Assembly (NCBI GenBank): GCA_029863735.1
Contig: JAOTUT010000079.1
Coordinates: 1 to 7,011, forward strand
DNA: 7,011 nt
Direction of reading: 5' to 3'
DNA from: Ignavibacteria bacterium
GTDB lineage: Bacteria > Bacteroidota > Ignavibacteria > Ignavibacteriales > Ignavibacteriaceae
Of this stretch, positions 1-5,833 are shown one piece after another (position 1 is the first letter of the stretch; each line of letters begins with the position of its first letter). Both the position numbers and the translations under genes were made by a program. The notes under the pieces are model-generated. The model saw nothing but the letters and a program-made list of their open reading frames with translations. It was not told the DNA's origin and ran no database searches.

Positions 1-616
1 ATGCGGGGATTATTTCTATCACATCACCACGCGCACGAAATGTCCCTCTTCCAAATTCTGAATCGTTTCTTACAAAATGAATATCAATTAAATTGCGAAG
101 GAATTTTTTTCGATTCAGTTTCTCGCTTTTTTTAACAAATATAATTTGCTTTGCATATTCATCCGGTGCACCAATACCATAAATGCAACTCACACTTGCT
201 ATTACAATTACATCTCTTCTTCCTTCAATCAGAGAAGTAGTTGCTTTCAGTCGAAGACGGTCAATTTCTTCATTAATTGAAAAGTCTTTTTCGATATATA
301 GATCGCTTTTAACGACATAAGCCTCCGGCTGATAGTAATCGTAATAGCTTATAAAAAATTCTACAGCATTTTCGGGGAAGAAAGATTTGAATTCGGAATA
401 AAGCTGTGCTGCGAGTGTTTTATTGTGTGAAATTATGAGTGTTGGTTTGTTTAACTCTTCAATAACGTTTGATATCGTAAATGTTTTTCCACTGCCTGTT
501 ACCCCAAGTAGTGTTTGAAATGTATCACCGGCATTAATCCTGTCTAATAATTGTTGAATTGCCTGAGGTTGGTCACCAGCTGGTTTGTAATTTGAGACAA
601 GCTTGAACTTATTCAT
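1..616 (-). CDS. uvrB: UvrABC excinuclease subunit B (partial, N-terminal 205 residues)
   Basis: UvrB is the damage-verifying helicase-like subunit of nucleotide excision repair; it is loaded on DNA by UvrA and then recruits UvrC. The frame opens with ATG at 616 and runs off the left edge, so about 205 of the usual 660-700 residues are visible. The N-terminus carries the family signature PAGDQPQAI (residues 12-20), a Walker A motif GVTGSGKT (38-45), a helicase-like [14 protein letters not shown] stretch (64-77), and the beta-hairpin region [10 protein letters not shown] (91-100) that inserts between DNA strands. It also has YIEKD followed by [10 protein letters not shown] (107-122), and [10 protein letters not shown] (140-149). 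All of these are diagnostic of UvrB. The start lies three bases after the stop of the upstream CcmE-like gene, with no clear Shine-Dalgarno near it, so co-transcription and possible translational coupling are inferred. No frameshift is seen in the visible part. Confidence 0.97.
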   Translation of the reverse strand, partial: MNKFKLVSNYKPAGDQPQAIQQLLDRINAGDTFQTLLGVTGSGKTFTISNVIEELNKPTLIISHNKTLAAQLYSEFKSFFPENAVEFFISYYDYYQPEAYVVKSDLYIEKDFSINEEIDRLRLKATTSLIEGRRDVIVIASVSCIYGIGAPDEYAKQIIFVKKSEKLNRKKFLRNLIDIHFVRNDSEFGRGTFRARGDVIEIIPA

Positions 617-619
617 AAA

Positions 620-961
620 TTAGTCGAGCAGGACCTCGTGTGCATGAAATCCGTTCTGATTCAAATGGCCTCTTAGTATTATTACTTGTGCATTCTCAAA
701 TCCTTCAGGAAGACTAAATGAACCAGCAACCAGAACCACTTTTCCATCTTTGTCTGAAGTATAAAAACTGACTTCACCACCGGTTTGTTCTATTCCTCGG
801 TCAGCTAAAAGTTGAACTCTTATTTCTTTTACTGCGCTGTTATTTGGATCAAAGGCAGAATATGATCCTAAATCAGTACCTTTTGCAAAGTAGAATTCGT
901 AAACTAAAAAGATTGCTGCGATAATTAGTACCGGCAGAATAAGCTTTTGTAATATTTTCAT
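620..961 (-). CDS. CcmE-like membrane-anchored OB-fold protein lacking the haem-binding tail
   Basis: This encodes a 113-residue protein with a short Lys-containing N-terminus and one hydrophobic segment (about residues 6-24), predicting a single N-terminal membrane anchor with the rest outside the cytoplasm. Residues about 48-112 resemble the OB-fold of the cytochrome c maturation haem chaperone CcmE: VSFYTSDKDGK, then GSFSLPEGFENAQVIILRGHL, then GFHAHEVLL. In CcmE the equivalent of the last motif (F-x-A-x-x-VL) is followed by a short Lys-Cys/His...Tyr segment carrying the covalent haem ligand. Here the protein stops one residue after VLL, so that segment is missing and a haem-chaperone role is doubtful. 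No other ccm gene is in the window. The gene lies directly upstream of uvrB with a 3-bp gap. There is no Shine-Dalgarno; the leader before ATG is A-rich. The domain assignment is by motif recognition and is moderately sure; the function is unknown. Confidence 0.7.
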   Translation of the reverse strand: MKILQKLILPVLIIAAIFLVYEFYFAKGTDLGSYSAFDPNNSAVKEIRVQLLADRGIEQTGGEVSFYTSDKDGKVVLVAGSFSLPEGFENAQVIILRGHLNQNGFHAHEVLLD

Positions 962-984
962 CTTTGTTTTTTTATTTGATTAAA

Positions 985-1012
985 TTGCTGACAAATTTAA
1001 AGAAATTACAAT
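985..1012 (+). promoter_or_regulatory. Putative sigma-70-like promoter for the DUF423 gene
   Basis: TTGCTG (985-990) and TACAAT (1007-1012) are separated by 16 bases and lie 28 bases upstream of the DUF423 start codon. They overlap the divergent minus-strand promoter candidate at 992-1023, so the two directions may share or compete for one RNA polymerase site. This rests on consensus matching only. Confidence 0.35.
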
Positions 1013-1023
1013 TAACTATTCAA
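992..1023 (-). promoter_or_regulatory. Putative Bacteroidota-type promoter for the CcmE-like gene and uvrB
   Basis: On the minus strand TAAATTTG (999-992) matches the Bacteroidota -7 consensus TAnnTTTG. A TTG (1023-1021) lies 21 bases further upstream, in the place expected for the -33 element. The implied transcript start would leave a leader of roughly 25 bases before the ATG at 961. The match is by eye in AT-rich DNA, so chance is possible. Confidence 0.4.
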
Positions 1024-1029
1024 TGCATT

Positions 1030-1035
1030 AGAGGT
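1030..1035 (+). promoter_or_regulatory. Shine-Dalgarno site of the DUF423 gene
   Basis: AGAGGT lies five bases before the ATG at 1041. It is the only clear, well-spaced Shine-Dalgarno sequence in the window and supports that start. Confidence 0.6.
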
Positions 1036-1040
1036 ATCTG

Positions 1041-1415
1041 ATGAAGGATAAAAAGACTTGGATAATAATTTCCGCAGTATCAGGTTTTACTGCAGTTGCT
1101 ATTGGTGCATTTGGTGCTCACGGTTTGAGGGAAAAACTATCTCCGGAAATGCTTGAAGTTTACAAAACAGGTGTGTTATACCAGTTCATTCACACTATTG
1201 TTCTTTTAATCCTTTCTTTAACAAATTTCACTAAATCAAACATTGCCTCGATATTTTTTCTTTTAGGGATAATGCTATTCTCCTTTTCACTTTACATTTA
1301 TTCGACATCTGGCATTCGCTTTTTTGCAATGATAACTCCAGTTGGCGGAGTGTGTTTTTTGATAGGCTGGTTCTGGTTGATTGTTGAGGTTATTAGAAGA
1401 AAAGATAATGCTTAA
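1041..1415 (+). CDS. DUF423 family small integral membrane protein
   Basis: This 124-residue protein belongs to the DUF423 (YgdD/TMEM256-like) family of inner-membrane proteins, whose biochemical role is not established. Family landmarks are GAFGAHGL (residues 22-29) after the first helix, YKTGVLYQFIH (41-51), GIMLFSFSLYIY (76-87) and ITPVGGVCFLIGW (98-110). Four membrane helices are apparent: about 7-25, 43-62, 68-88 and 94-117. The Lys/Arg-rich ends (KDKK at the start, RRKDNA at the end) fit both termini being cytoplasmic. The length is typical and the gene is complete. An AGAGGT site before the ATG supports the start. It converges on the methyltransferase gene with only three bases between the stop codons, so there is no room for a separate terminator between them. 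Confidence 0.93.
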   Translation: MKDKKTWIIISAVSGFTAVAIGAFGAHGLREKLSPEMLEVYKTGVLYQFIHTIVLLILSLTNFTKSNIASIFFLLGIMLFSFSLYIYSTSGIRFFAMITPVGGVCFLIGWFWLIVEVIRRKDNA

Positions 1416-1418
1416 AAC

Positions 1419-1973
1419 TTACTTTATTGCCATTAACTTAAAGTAAACTTCCTCAGGTGAAAAGATGCCCGCAAAGAATCTTTCGTAAATAACGGGTTCA
1501 AGGTTTACAAAGAAATCCATCCATTTTAATAAAGTAAAGTGTGAAGTAATAAATCTTTTTTCCAGTACTTCGAATTGTGCTTTCCCTTCATAATTAGTTC
1601 GATGGTTGAGCTTCCATTTTTCATAAAACTTAAGTTTTCGGTTTCCAATATATTCGTAATTGTCAAATGTGCGAATTGAAAATGGAATTTTATGGTCTGG
1701 TTCACCGAAGTATTTTGTGTTTAAAAAGAAAGGAGCGTAAACAGTTAGAATGCCATTTGGTTTTAAAATACGATATAGTTCAGTAATCGAATTATGAAAG
1801 TTATTCAAGTGCTCTAACACGTGGGAGGCGTATATTTCATTAAAATAATTATCTTCGAAAGGGTAGGGAAAAGTATTAATATTGTGAATTCTGTTTCCAC
1901 CGTAATCAACAATGTCCAGGTTGATAAAGCCTTCTTTAATATCTTTACCGCAGCCGAGATTTAGTTTATTCAT
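1419..1973 (-). CDS. Class I SAM-dependent methyltransferase (methyltransferase type 11-like)
   Basis: This is a 184-residue soluble protein with a Rossmann-type S-adenosylmethionine-binding fold. Motif I is LNLGCGK (residues 4-10), followed by the acidic LD (19-20) that would contact the SAM ribose. YASHVLEHL (48-56) and ELYRILKPNGILTVYAPF (65-82) are the typical later motifs of type 11-like enzymes. The C-terminal half, with EPDHKIPFS (91-99) and an aromatic-rich stretch, probably forms the substrate lid. Small proteins of this kind are often linked to surface polysaccharide or lipid modification, but nothing nearby identifies the substrate. The gene is complete and begins with ATG at 1973. 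It is separated from the upstream RlpA-like gene by a strong terminator, so it probably has its own promoter in 1974-2040. Confidence 0.88.
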   Translation of the reverse strand: MNKLNLGCGKDIKEGFINLDIVDYGGNRIHNINTFPYPFEDNYFNEIYASHVLEHLNNFHNSITELYRILKPNGILTVYAPFFLNTKYFGEPDHKIPFSIRTFDNYEYIGNRKLKFYEKWKLNHRTNYEGKAQFEVLEKRFITSHFTLLKWMDFFVNLEPVIYERFFAGIFSPEEVYFKLMAIK

Positions 1974-2007
1974 TTTAATAGATACAAATTCTTTAATTCA
2001 CTGGAAG

Positions 2008-2015
2008 CAAATTTA
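2008..2015 (-). promoter_or_regulatory. Possible -7 element (TAAATTTG) of the methyltransferase gene
   Basis: The minus-strand octamer TAAATTTG is identical to the one upstream of the CcmE-like gene and matches TAnnTTTG. It lies 34 bases before the ATG at 1973. No good TTG -33 element is found at the usual distance, so support is weak. An independent promoter is nevertheless expected here because a terminator lies just upstream. Confidence 0.3.
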
Positions 2016-2040
2016 AGTATGGAGATCGATAATATGGAAT

Positions 2041-2068
2041 AAAAAAGCCCAACCTTAAAAGATTGGGC
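2041..2068 (-). terminator. Rho-independent terminator after the RlpA-like gene
   Basis: On the minus strand an 8-bp stem (2068-2061 pairing with 2054-2047: six Watson-Crick pairs GCCCAA/TTGGGC, one U-G pair and one C-G pair) closes a 6-base loop. Six consecutive T (2046-2041) follow at once. It lies about 20 bases past the stop codon of the RlpA-like gene and separates it from the methyltransferase gene. Confidence 0.88.
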
Positions 2069-2089
2069 CGGATTGAAAATTTGGGTTAA

Positions 2090-2608
2090 TCAGTTAACAA
2101 TTGCTGTGGGATTACTGGTCTTACCAGGTGCAACTTCCTCTATTTTCAATCTTGCAACACCCTTTCTGAGCATTCCAAGTTCTATAGCTGCACCTTTTGA
2201 CAGATCTAAATCTCTACCTTCAATGTAAGGACCTCTGTCATTAATCCGCACAATTACTGATCTTCCATTTTTTGGGTTTGTAACCTTTAATAATGTTCCA
2301 AAGCTCAACTGTTTGTGAGCTGCTGTAAATGCCATTTGGTCATAAATTTCACCGTTTGCTGTCATTTTACCGTGAAAATTAGGTCCGTACCAGGAGGCCT
2401 TCATAGTTCCACGCTTAATATACTCAACTGATGAAGTAATAACGGTGCTTTCTTTTACCGTTACCGGAACGAACTCATCAATCAATATTCTCTCATTTTC
2501 TACATTTTTCGCATTATTTAACACTGTGAATCCAACAAGACCACCAACCACCAGGGTAAAAAACACGATTAATAATGACTTCAATAGAACCTCTTTATAG
2601 TTTAACAT
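2090..2608 (-). CDS. RlpA family protein (membrane-anchored double-psi beta-barrel)
   Basis: RlpA-like proteins act on peptidoglycan, some as lytic transglycosylases at the septum. From the ATG at 2608 the protein has 172 residues. It has a short cytoplasmic N-terminus, one hydrophobic helix (about 10-31) as signal anchor, a linker, and then the double-psi beta-barrel (about 67-159). The barrel carries KASWYG (70-75), MTANGEIYD (82-90), FTAAH (94-98), LSFGT (101-105), RINDRGPY (121-128) and DLDLSKGAA (133-141). Glu87, His98 and Asp124 fall at the spacing of the residues I recall as important in Pseudomonas RlpA. There is no lipobox and no C-terminal SPOR domain, unlike the longer E. coli lipoprotein. 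The same frame continues upstream to a TTG at 2692, adding 28 residues. I prefer the ATG because a promoter-like sequence lies inside that extension. Confidence 0.88.
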   Translation of the reverse strand: MLNYKEVLLKSLLIVFFTLVVGGLVGFTVLNNAKNVENERILIDEFVPVTVKESTVITSSVEYIKRGTMKASWYGPNFHGKMTANGEIYDQMAFTAAHKQLSFGTLLKVTNPKNGRSVIVRINDRGPYIEGRDLDLSKGAAIELGMLRKGVARLKIEEVAPGKTSNPTAIVN

Positions 2609-2620
2609 ACTTTGACGTAT

Positions 2621-2651
2621 CAAACTTATAATGGCGTCGCCAGTATTCCAA
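2621..2651 (-). promoter_or_regulatory. Putative Bacteroidota-type promoter for the RlpA-like gene
   Basis: On the minus strand TAAGTTTG (2628-2621) matches TAnnTTTG, and TTG (2651-2649) lies 20 bases upstream as a -33 element. The ATG at 2608 is 12 bases past the -7 box, so the transcript would be almost leaderless. If real, it excludes the TTG start at 2692 for this transcript. Confidence 0.4.
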
Positions 2652-2742
2652 TGGAAGATTTGCTGAACTTGTATATCTGTTGAAGTAGCCAAATTATCGA
2701 ATAAATTAGTTTAATAGTCGGCTTACTCGGCGAATTGTATGA

Positions 2743-2772
2743 TTGGTAGATAAAATCAAACTATTTTATAGT
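2743..2772 (+). promoter_or_regulatory. Candidate promoter of the permease fusion gene
   Basis: TTGGTA (2743-2748) and TATAGT (2767-2772) are separated by 18 bases and lie 42 bases upstream of the ATG at 2815. Each box deviates from the sigma-70 consensus, so this is a weak call in AT-rich DNA. Confidence 0.25.
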
Positions 2773-2774
2773 TT
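2758..2774. repeat. Perfect 7-bp inverted repeat upstream of the permease fusion
   Basis: AAACTAT (2758-2764) and ATAGTTT (2768-2774) are exact reverse complements around a 3-base centre. The palindrome overlaps the candidate -10 box of the permease gene and lies between two divergent genes. It is too AT-rich to be a good terminator, so an operator for a dimeric regulator is the more natural reading, but this is inference. Confidence 0.4.
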
Positions 2775-2814
2775 AGTATTCCATTAATTACTTTATTTTA
2801 TTTACTTTGAAGGT

Positions 2815-4902
2815 ATGTTTGAAAAGAAAAGACTTAAAAAGGAACTCACACTCTTTCACGTTTATGCAATAGCTACTGGTACTACTTTAAGCGCTGGATT
2901 CTTTTTATTGCCAGGAATAGCTGCAATTGAGGCTGGTCCTGCTCTTCCATTGGCATACTTAATAGCTGTTATTCCTCTCATACCGGCAATGTTAAGCGTT
3001 ATAGAACTAGCAACCGCAATGCCAAGAGCTGGAGGCGTATATTATTTCCTTGATAGAACAATGGGTCCGATGGTTGGAACAATTGGAGGAATTGGAACCT
3101 GGCTTGCTTTGGTTTTAAAAGTCGCTTTTGCATTGATAGGAATGGGGGCTTATGTACATCTATTTTTTCCTAACATTGGAATAATTCCTTTTGCAATTGT
3201 GATTGCCTTAGTTTTAGGGCTTTTTGGTTTGTTTGGTTCAAAAAAAAGTGGTCATCTTCAAATACTTCTGGTGTCTTTTCTTTTGGTTTTTTTGTTATTC
3301 TTTATAATAGGAGGTATTCCAAAGGTAAATTTCGATCATTTTAAAAACTTTCTCTTTTCAGGCTGGAACTCGATTCTCTCGGCAGCCGGATTGGTTTACG
3401 TCAGTTACATTGGTATTACAAATATTGCAAGTCTCTCAGAAGAAGTAAAAAGACCTGAGCGTAATCTTCCACTTGGACTTTTTTTAGCAATCGGTACGGC
3501 TGTTTTGGTCTACGCACTTGGTACTGGTGTGATGATTGGTGTTTTACCAATTAAAGAGTTGATGGGAAACATGACTCCGGTGGCTGCTGCCGGTGAAGTT
3601 CTCTTCGGAGAAATTGGTGTTCTTCTTCTTTCAATAGCTGCTCTTCTAGCATTCATTTCAGTTGCGAATGGTGGAACTCTCGCTGCATCCAGGTACCCAT
3701 TAGCACTAAGCAGAGATCACTTGCTTCCGAGATTCTTTCAAAAACTTAGCCGCTGGGGCACACCAATTTTTTCCATTATTATAACAGTTGGTGCCATTAT
3801 TTTACTGCTTTCATTTTTGGATCCAACCGGAATTGCAAAACTGGCCAGTGCATTTCAACTGTTGGTTTTTTCATTTATTTGCCTTGCTGTTATAATAATT
3901 CGAGAAAGTAAAATAGAAGCATATGACCCGGGCTTTAAATCTCCATTCTATCCCTGGTTACATTTACTCGGTATCTTTCTTCCATTTGTATTGATTTACC
4001 AGATGGGAATTTTGCCGCTGTTGTTCAGCCTTGGTTTAATTGTAGTTGGAGCTTTATGGTATTGGTATTATGCACGAAAGAAAGTTGTAAGGTCTGGTGC
4101 TATATATCATTTATTCGAACGCCTCGGACGCTCAAGATTCAGCGGACTGGAAACAGAGATGAGAGGTATCCTCAAAGAAAAGGGTTTGCGGGAGTCGGAT
4201 CCATTTGATGAGATCGTTACTCGGGGCCACGTCTTAGATTATAACGAAAAAGAAAATTTTGAGAATGTTACCCAAAAAGCATCAGAGTGGTTCTCTCAGT
4301 TTGTTGAGAAAACCCCTGGAGAAATTGAGAAAATGTTTTTAGATGGTACCAGAATGGGTGCTACACCTGTTATTCACGGAATAGCTCTTCCTCATTTACG
4401 GCTAAATGGGCTATCGCAGGCAGAAATTGTAATAGCAAGAAGTAAAGAGGGTATTCATATTAAGTATAAGGATCCTCTTAAAGATTCTGAAAAGGAAGAC
4501 GAAACGGATGTTAATGCTGTATTCTTTCTTGTAAGTTCGGAAAAAGATCCAACACAGCATTTAAGAATTCTTGCTCAGATTGCCGGAAGAGTTGAAGAAG
4601 AAGGATTTGCAAGCGAATGGCTTAACTCTAAAGATGATCAGGAACTTAAAGAAGCATTAATTCACGAAGACCGCAGCTTATCTCTTTTAATTGAAAGGGA
4701 GACTTCAGATAAAGAGTTGATTGGAAAAGCACTTAAAGATATAAGATTTCCTGATGGATGCTTGGTTGCTATTCTTAGAAGGTCCGGTCAAACAATCATT
4801 CCGAAAGGTAATACTGTATTAGAAGATGGTGACCGTTTAACGATTATCGGCGATCCGAAAGGAATGACTGAGTTAAAGAAAAGATTTAGAGAGGCTTATT
4901 GA
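2815..4902 (+). CDS. APC-family permease fused to PTS EIIA-type and RCK_C (TrkA_C) domains
   Basis: This 695-residue protein has three parts. Residues about 8-422 form an amino acid/polyamine/organocation permease with about 12 membrane helices. Landmarks are TGTTLSAGFFLLPG (21-34), PRAGGVYYFLDRTMG (70-84), SYIGITNIASLSEEVKRPER (197-216) and ASRYPLALSRDHLLP (291-305). Residues about 460-618 resemble a PTS EIIA domain of the fructose/Ntr type, with GIALPH (522-527) placing His527 at the usual phosphoacceptor position, and PTQHLRILAQIA (579-590). Residues 621-695 form an RCK_C/TrkA_C domain (LIERETSDKELIGKAL, then LEDGDRLTIIGDP), a fold that in other transporters binds small regulatory ligands. 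The inferred role is uptake of an amino acid or similar cation in the inner membrane, gated by cytoplasmic phosphorylation or ligand signals. The substrate is unknown. GAAGG before the ATG is only one base away, unusually close. No PTS partner gene is in the window. Confidence 0.92.
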   Translation: MFEKKRLKKELTLFHVYAIATGTTLSAGFFLLPGIAAIEAGPALPLAYLIAVIPLIPAMLSVIELATAMPRAGGVYYFLDRTMGPMVGTIGGIGTWLALVLKVAFALIGMGAYVHLFFPNIGIIPFAIVIALVLGLFGLFGSKKSGHLQILLVSFLLVFLLFFIIGGIPKVNFDHFKNFLFSGWNSILSAAGLVYVSYIGITNIASLSEEVKRPERNLPLGLFLAIGTAVLVYALGTGVMIGVLPIKELMGNMTPVAAAGEVLFGEIGVLLLSIAALLAFISVANGGTLAASRYPLALSRDHLLPRFFQKLSRWGTPIFSIIITVGAIILLLSFLDPTGIAKLASAFQLLVFSFICLAVIIIRESKIEAYDPGFKSPFYPWLHLLGIFLPFVLIYQMGILPLLFSLGLIVVGALWYWYYARKKVVRSGAIYHLFERLGRSRFSGLETEMRGILKEKGLRESDPFDEIVTRGHVLDYNEKENFENVTQKASEWFSQFVEKTPGEIEKMFLDGTRMGATPVIHGIALPHLRLNGLSQAEIVIARSKEGIHIKYKDPLKDSEKEDETDVNAVFFLVSSEKDPTQHLRILAQIAGRVEEEGFASEWLNSKDDQELKEALIHEDRSLSLLIERETSDKELIGKALKDIRFPDGCLVAILRRSGQTIIPKGNTVLEDGDRLTIIGDPKGMTELKKRFREAY

Positions 4903-5222
4903 TTGAGAATTAATTTAAACGAGTGATCTTCCCCCCTAACTAACTTTCCTACCTATTCCAAATAAAATTGACTTAATTTCTCCCAGGTATACTATCTGGT
5001 CGAAAGTTTTTTTATTTCAACATTCTAATAAAAGAGAAGTCAATTATTATAACTGATAGAGACCCACCCATATCCTTCGTAATTAAGATGAAAACCATAA
5101 GTATTTAATGTTTTTTTCTTATTAAGATGATGGAACACTTTTTGTCCAAACTACCGATGAAATATTTTACAGAAATAAATTGATACAAAAATTTCTGACA
5201 AAAGGTTAATATTAAGTAGCCG
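4903..5222. other. Intergenic region without a convincing gene
   Basis: Every forward and reverse frame over these 320 bases is short or interrupted. The longest stop-free stretches (for example 5126-5206 on the plus strand, 27 codons) lack a start codon or a recognisable product. The region holds a weak terminator-like hairpin near its left end and a 10-bp direct repeat, ATTAAGATGA, at 5082-5091 and 5121-5130. A promoter for the downstream HydF-like gene must lie here or upstream, but no box pair stands out. Confidence 0.5.
4983..5013 (+). terminator. Weak terminator-like hairpin after the permease fusion
   Basis: Positions 4983-4989 and 4993-4999 can form a 7-bp stem with one G-U pair around a 3-base loop. 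Seven T follow at 5007-5013, but a 7-base gap separates them from the stem, which is longer than in efficient terminators. It lies about 80 bases past the permease stop codon. Confidence 0.3.
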
Positions 5223-5744
5223 GTGAAAATCAGCGGGTTACATATCGTTATTGCTGGCAAGAGAAACGTCGGTAAGTCATTCCTTATAAACCGAATTGCA
5301 AATCAGGAGTTAACTATTGTAAACGGGAAACCCGGCACAACTACTGACTCTTTGAGCAAGCCAGTTGAACTTCTACCATATGGTCAAGTTGTGATAATTG
5401 ATACAGCAGGTATTGATGAGAAACTTAACTTTGGTGAGAATGAACTTAACAGTACAGTAAAAGCAATTATACAGGCAGATTTTGCCATAATTGTATTGGA
5501 TGCAAGAGTTGCACTTAATAGTAGTGAAACTGATCTGATTACATTTCTTCGAAAGATAGAAACCCCATTCCTTGTTGCTGTTAATAAAATTGAGTACGGA
5601 TTAAATCCCCATTTATTAACGGAAATTGAAGCACTTGAATTAACGCACTTTGAAATTTCCTGCAAGGAAAATGCAGGCATTGAAAACTTTAAGAAAAAGT
5701 TGATCCATATGCTTCCTAATAAAAAAAAGACCCGATCGCATTAA
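5223..5744 (+). CDS. HydF-like GTPase domain protein (stand-alone, no C-terminal Fe-S domain)
   Basis: HydF is a GTPase and scaffold for assembling the [FeFe]-hydrogenase H-cluster. This 173-residue protein covers only its N-terminal GTPase domain. It shows the P-loop GKRNVGKS (residues 12-19) and the HydF-style switch I PGTTTD (37-42) followed by SKPVEL; related Era/Der/MnmE GTPases usually have TTRD there. G3 is DTAGID (60-65) and a G5-like SCK is at 146-148. G4 reads NKIE (121-124), with Glu where Asp normally sets guanine specificity. HydF is usually about 400 residues; the dimerisation domain and the Cys/His cluster-binding domain are absent, and only 89 bases remain before the convergent neighbour. 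The start must be GTG at 5223, since an in-frame TAG lies one codon upstream and no close ATG follows. No Shine-Dalgarno is seen. A role in hydrogenase maturation is doubtful. The domain call is firm; the function is open. Confidence 0.85.
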   Translation: MKISGLHIVIAGKRNVGKSFLINRIANQELTIVNGKPGTTTDSLSKPVELLPYGQVVIIDTAGIDEKLNFGENELNSTVKAIIQADFAIIVLDARVALNSSETDLITFLRKIETPFLVAVNKIEYGLNPHLLTEIEALELTHFEISCKENAGIENFKKKLIHMLPNKKKTRSH

Positions 5745-5796
5745 GACCTTTTTTGTCAACACTGCTGGTGATTTTCACAACCCCGTCCTTTGGACA

Positions 5797-5826
5797 CCCC
5801 TCCTCATAATTGAGGAGGGGATTTTT
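5797..5826 (+). terminator. Strong rho-independent terminator after the HydF-like gene
   Basis: CCCCTCCTCA (5797-5806) pairs perfectly with TGAGGAGGGG (5811-5820) around the 4-base loop TAAT, followed by A and five T (5822-5826). The T tract is on the plus-strand side only, so it points at the HydF-like gene, whose stop lies 52 bases upstream. The symmetrical hairpin may also hinder transcription arriving from the convergent gene at 5834. Confidence 0.9.
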
Positions 5827-5833
5827 AATACTC

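Noticed and set aside
2015..2070. Hairpin at 2047-2068 as a plus-strand terminator or riboswitch
   Set aside because: The T tract follows only on the minus strand, and no plus-strand gene ends there; it is simply the terminator of the RlpA-like gene.
5010..5099. 28-codon minus-strand ORF starting MVFILITKDMGG
   Set aside because: Short, no ribosome-binding site, no recognisable motif, and no neighbouring gene that would need it.
5126..5209. Protein-like stop-free stretch (DDGTLFVQTTDEIFY...) upstream of the HydF-like gene
   Set aside because: Only 27 codons, preceded directly by a stop and without a start codon; such lengths occur by chance, and no family could be named.
5384..5680. Open frame of 98 codons on the minus strand
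   Set aside because: It lies wholly inside the HydF-like gene on the opposite strand, and its translation matches no recognisable family.
5706..5757. A-tract/T-tract hairpin at the end of the HydF-like gene as a minus-strand terminator
   Set aside because: The stem is mostly A-T pairs with two wobbles and a 12-base loop and lies partly within coding sequence, so it is not a credible terminator.
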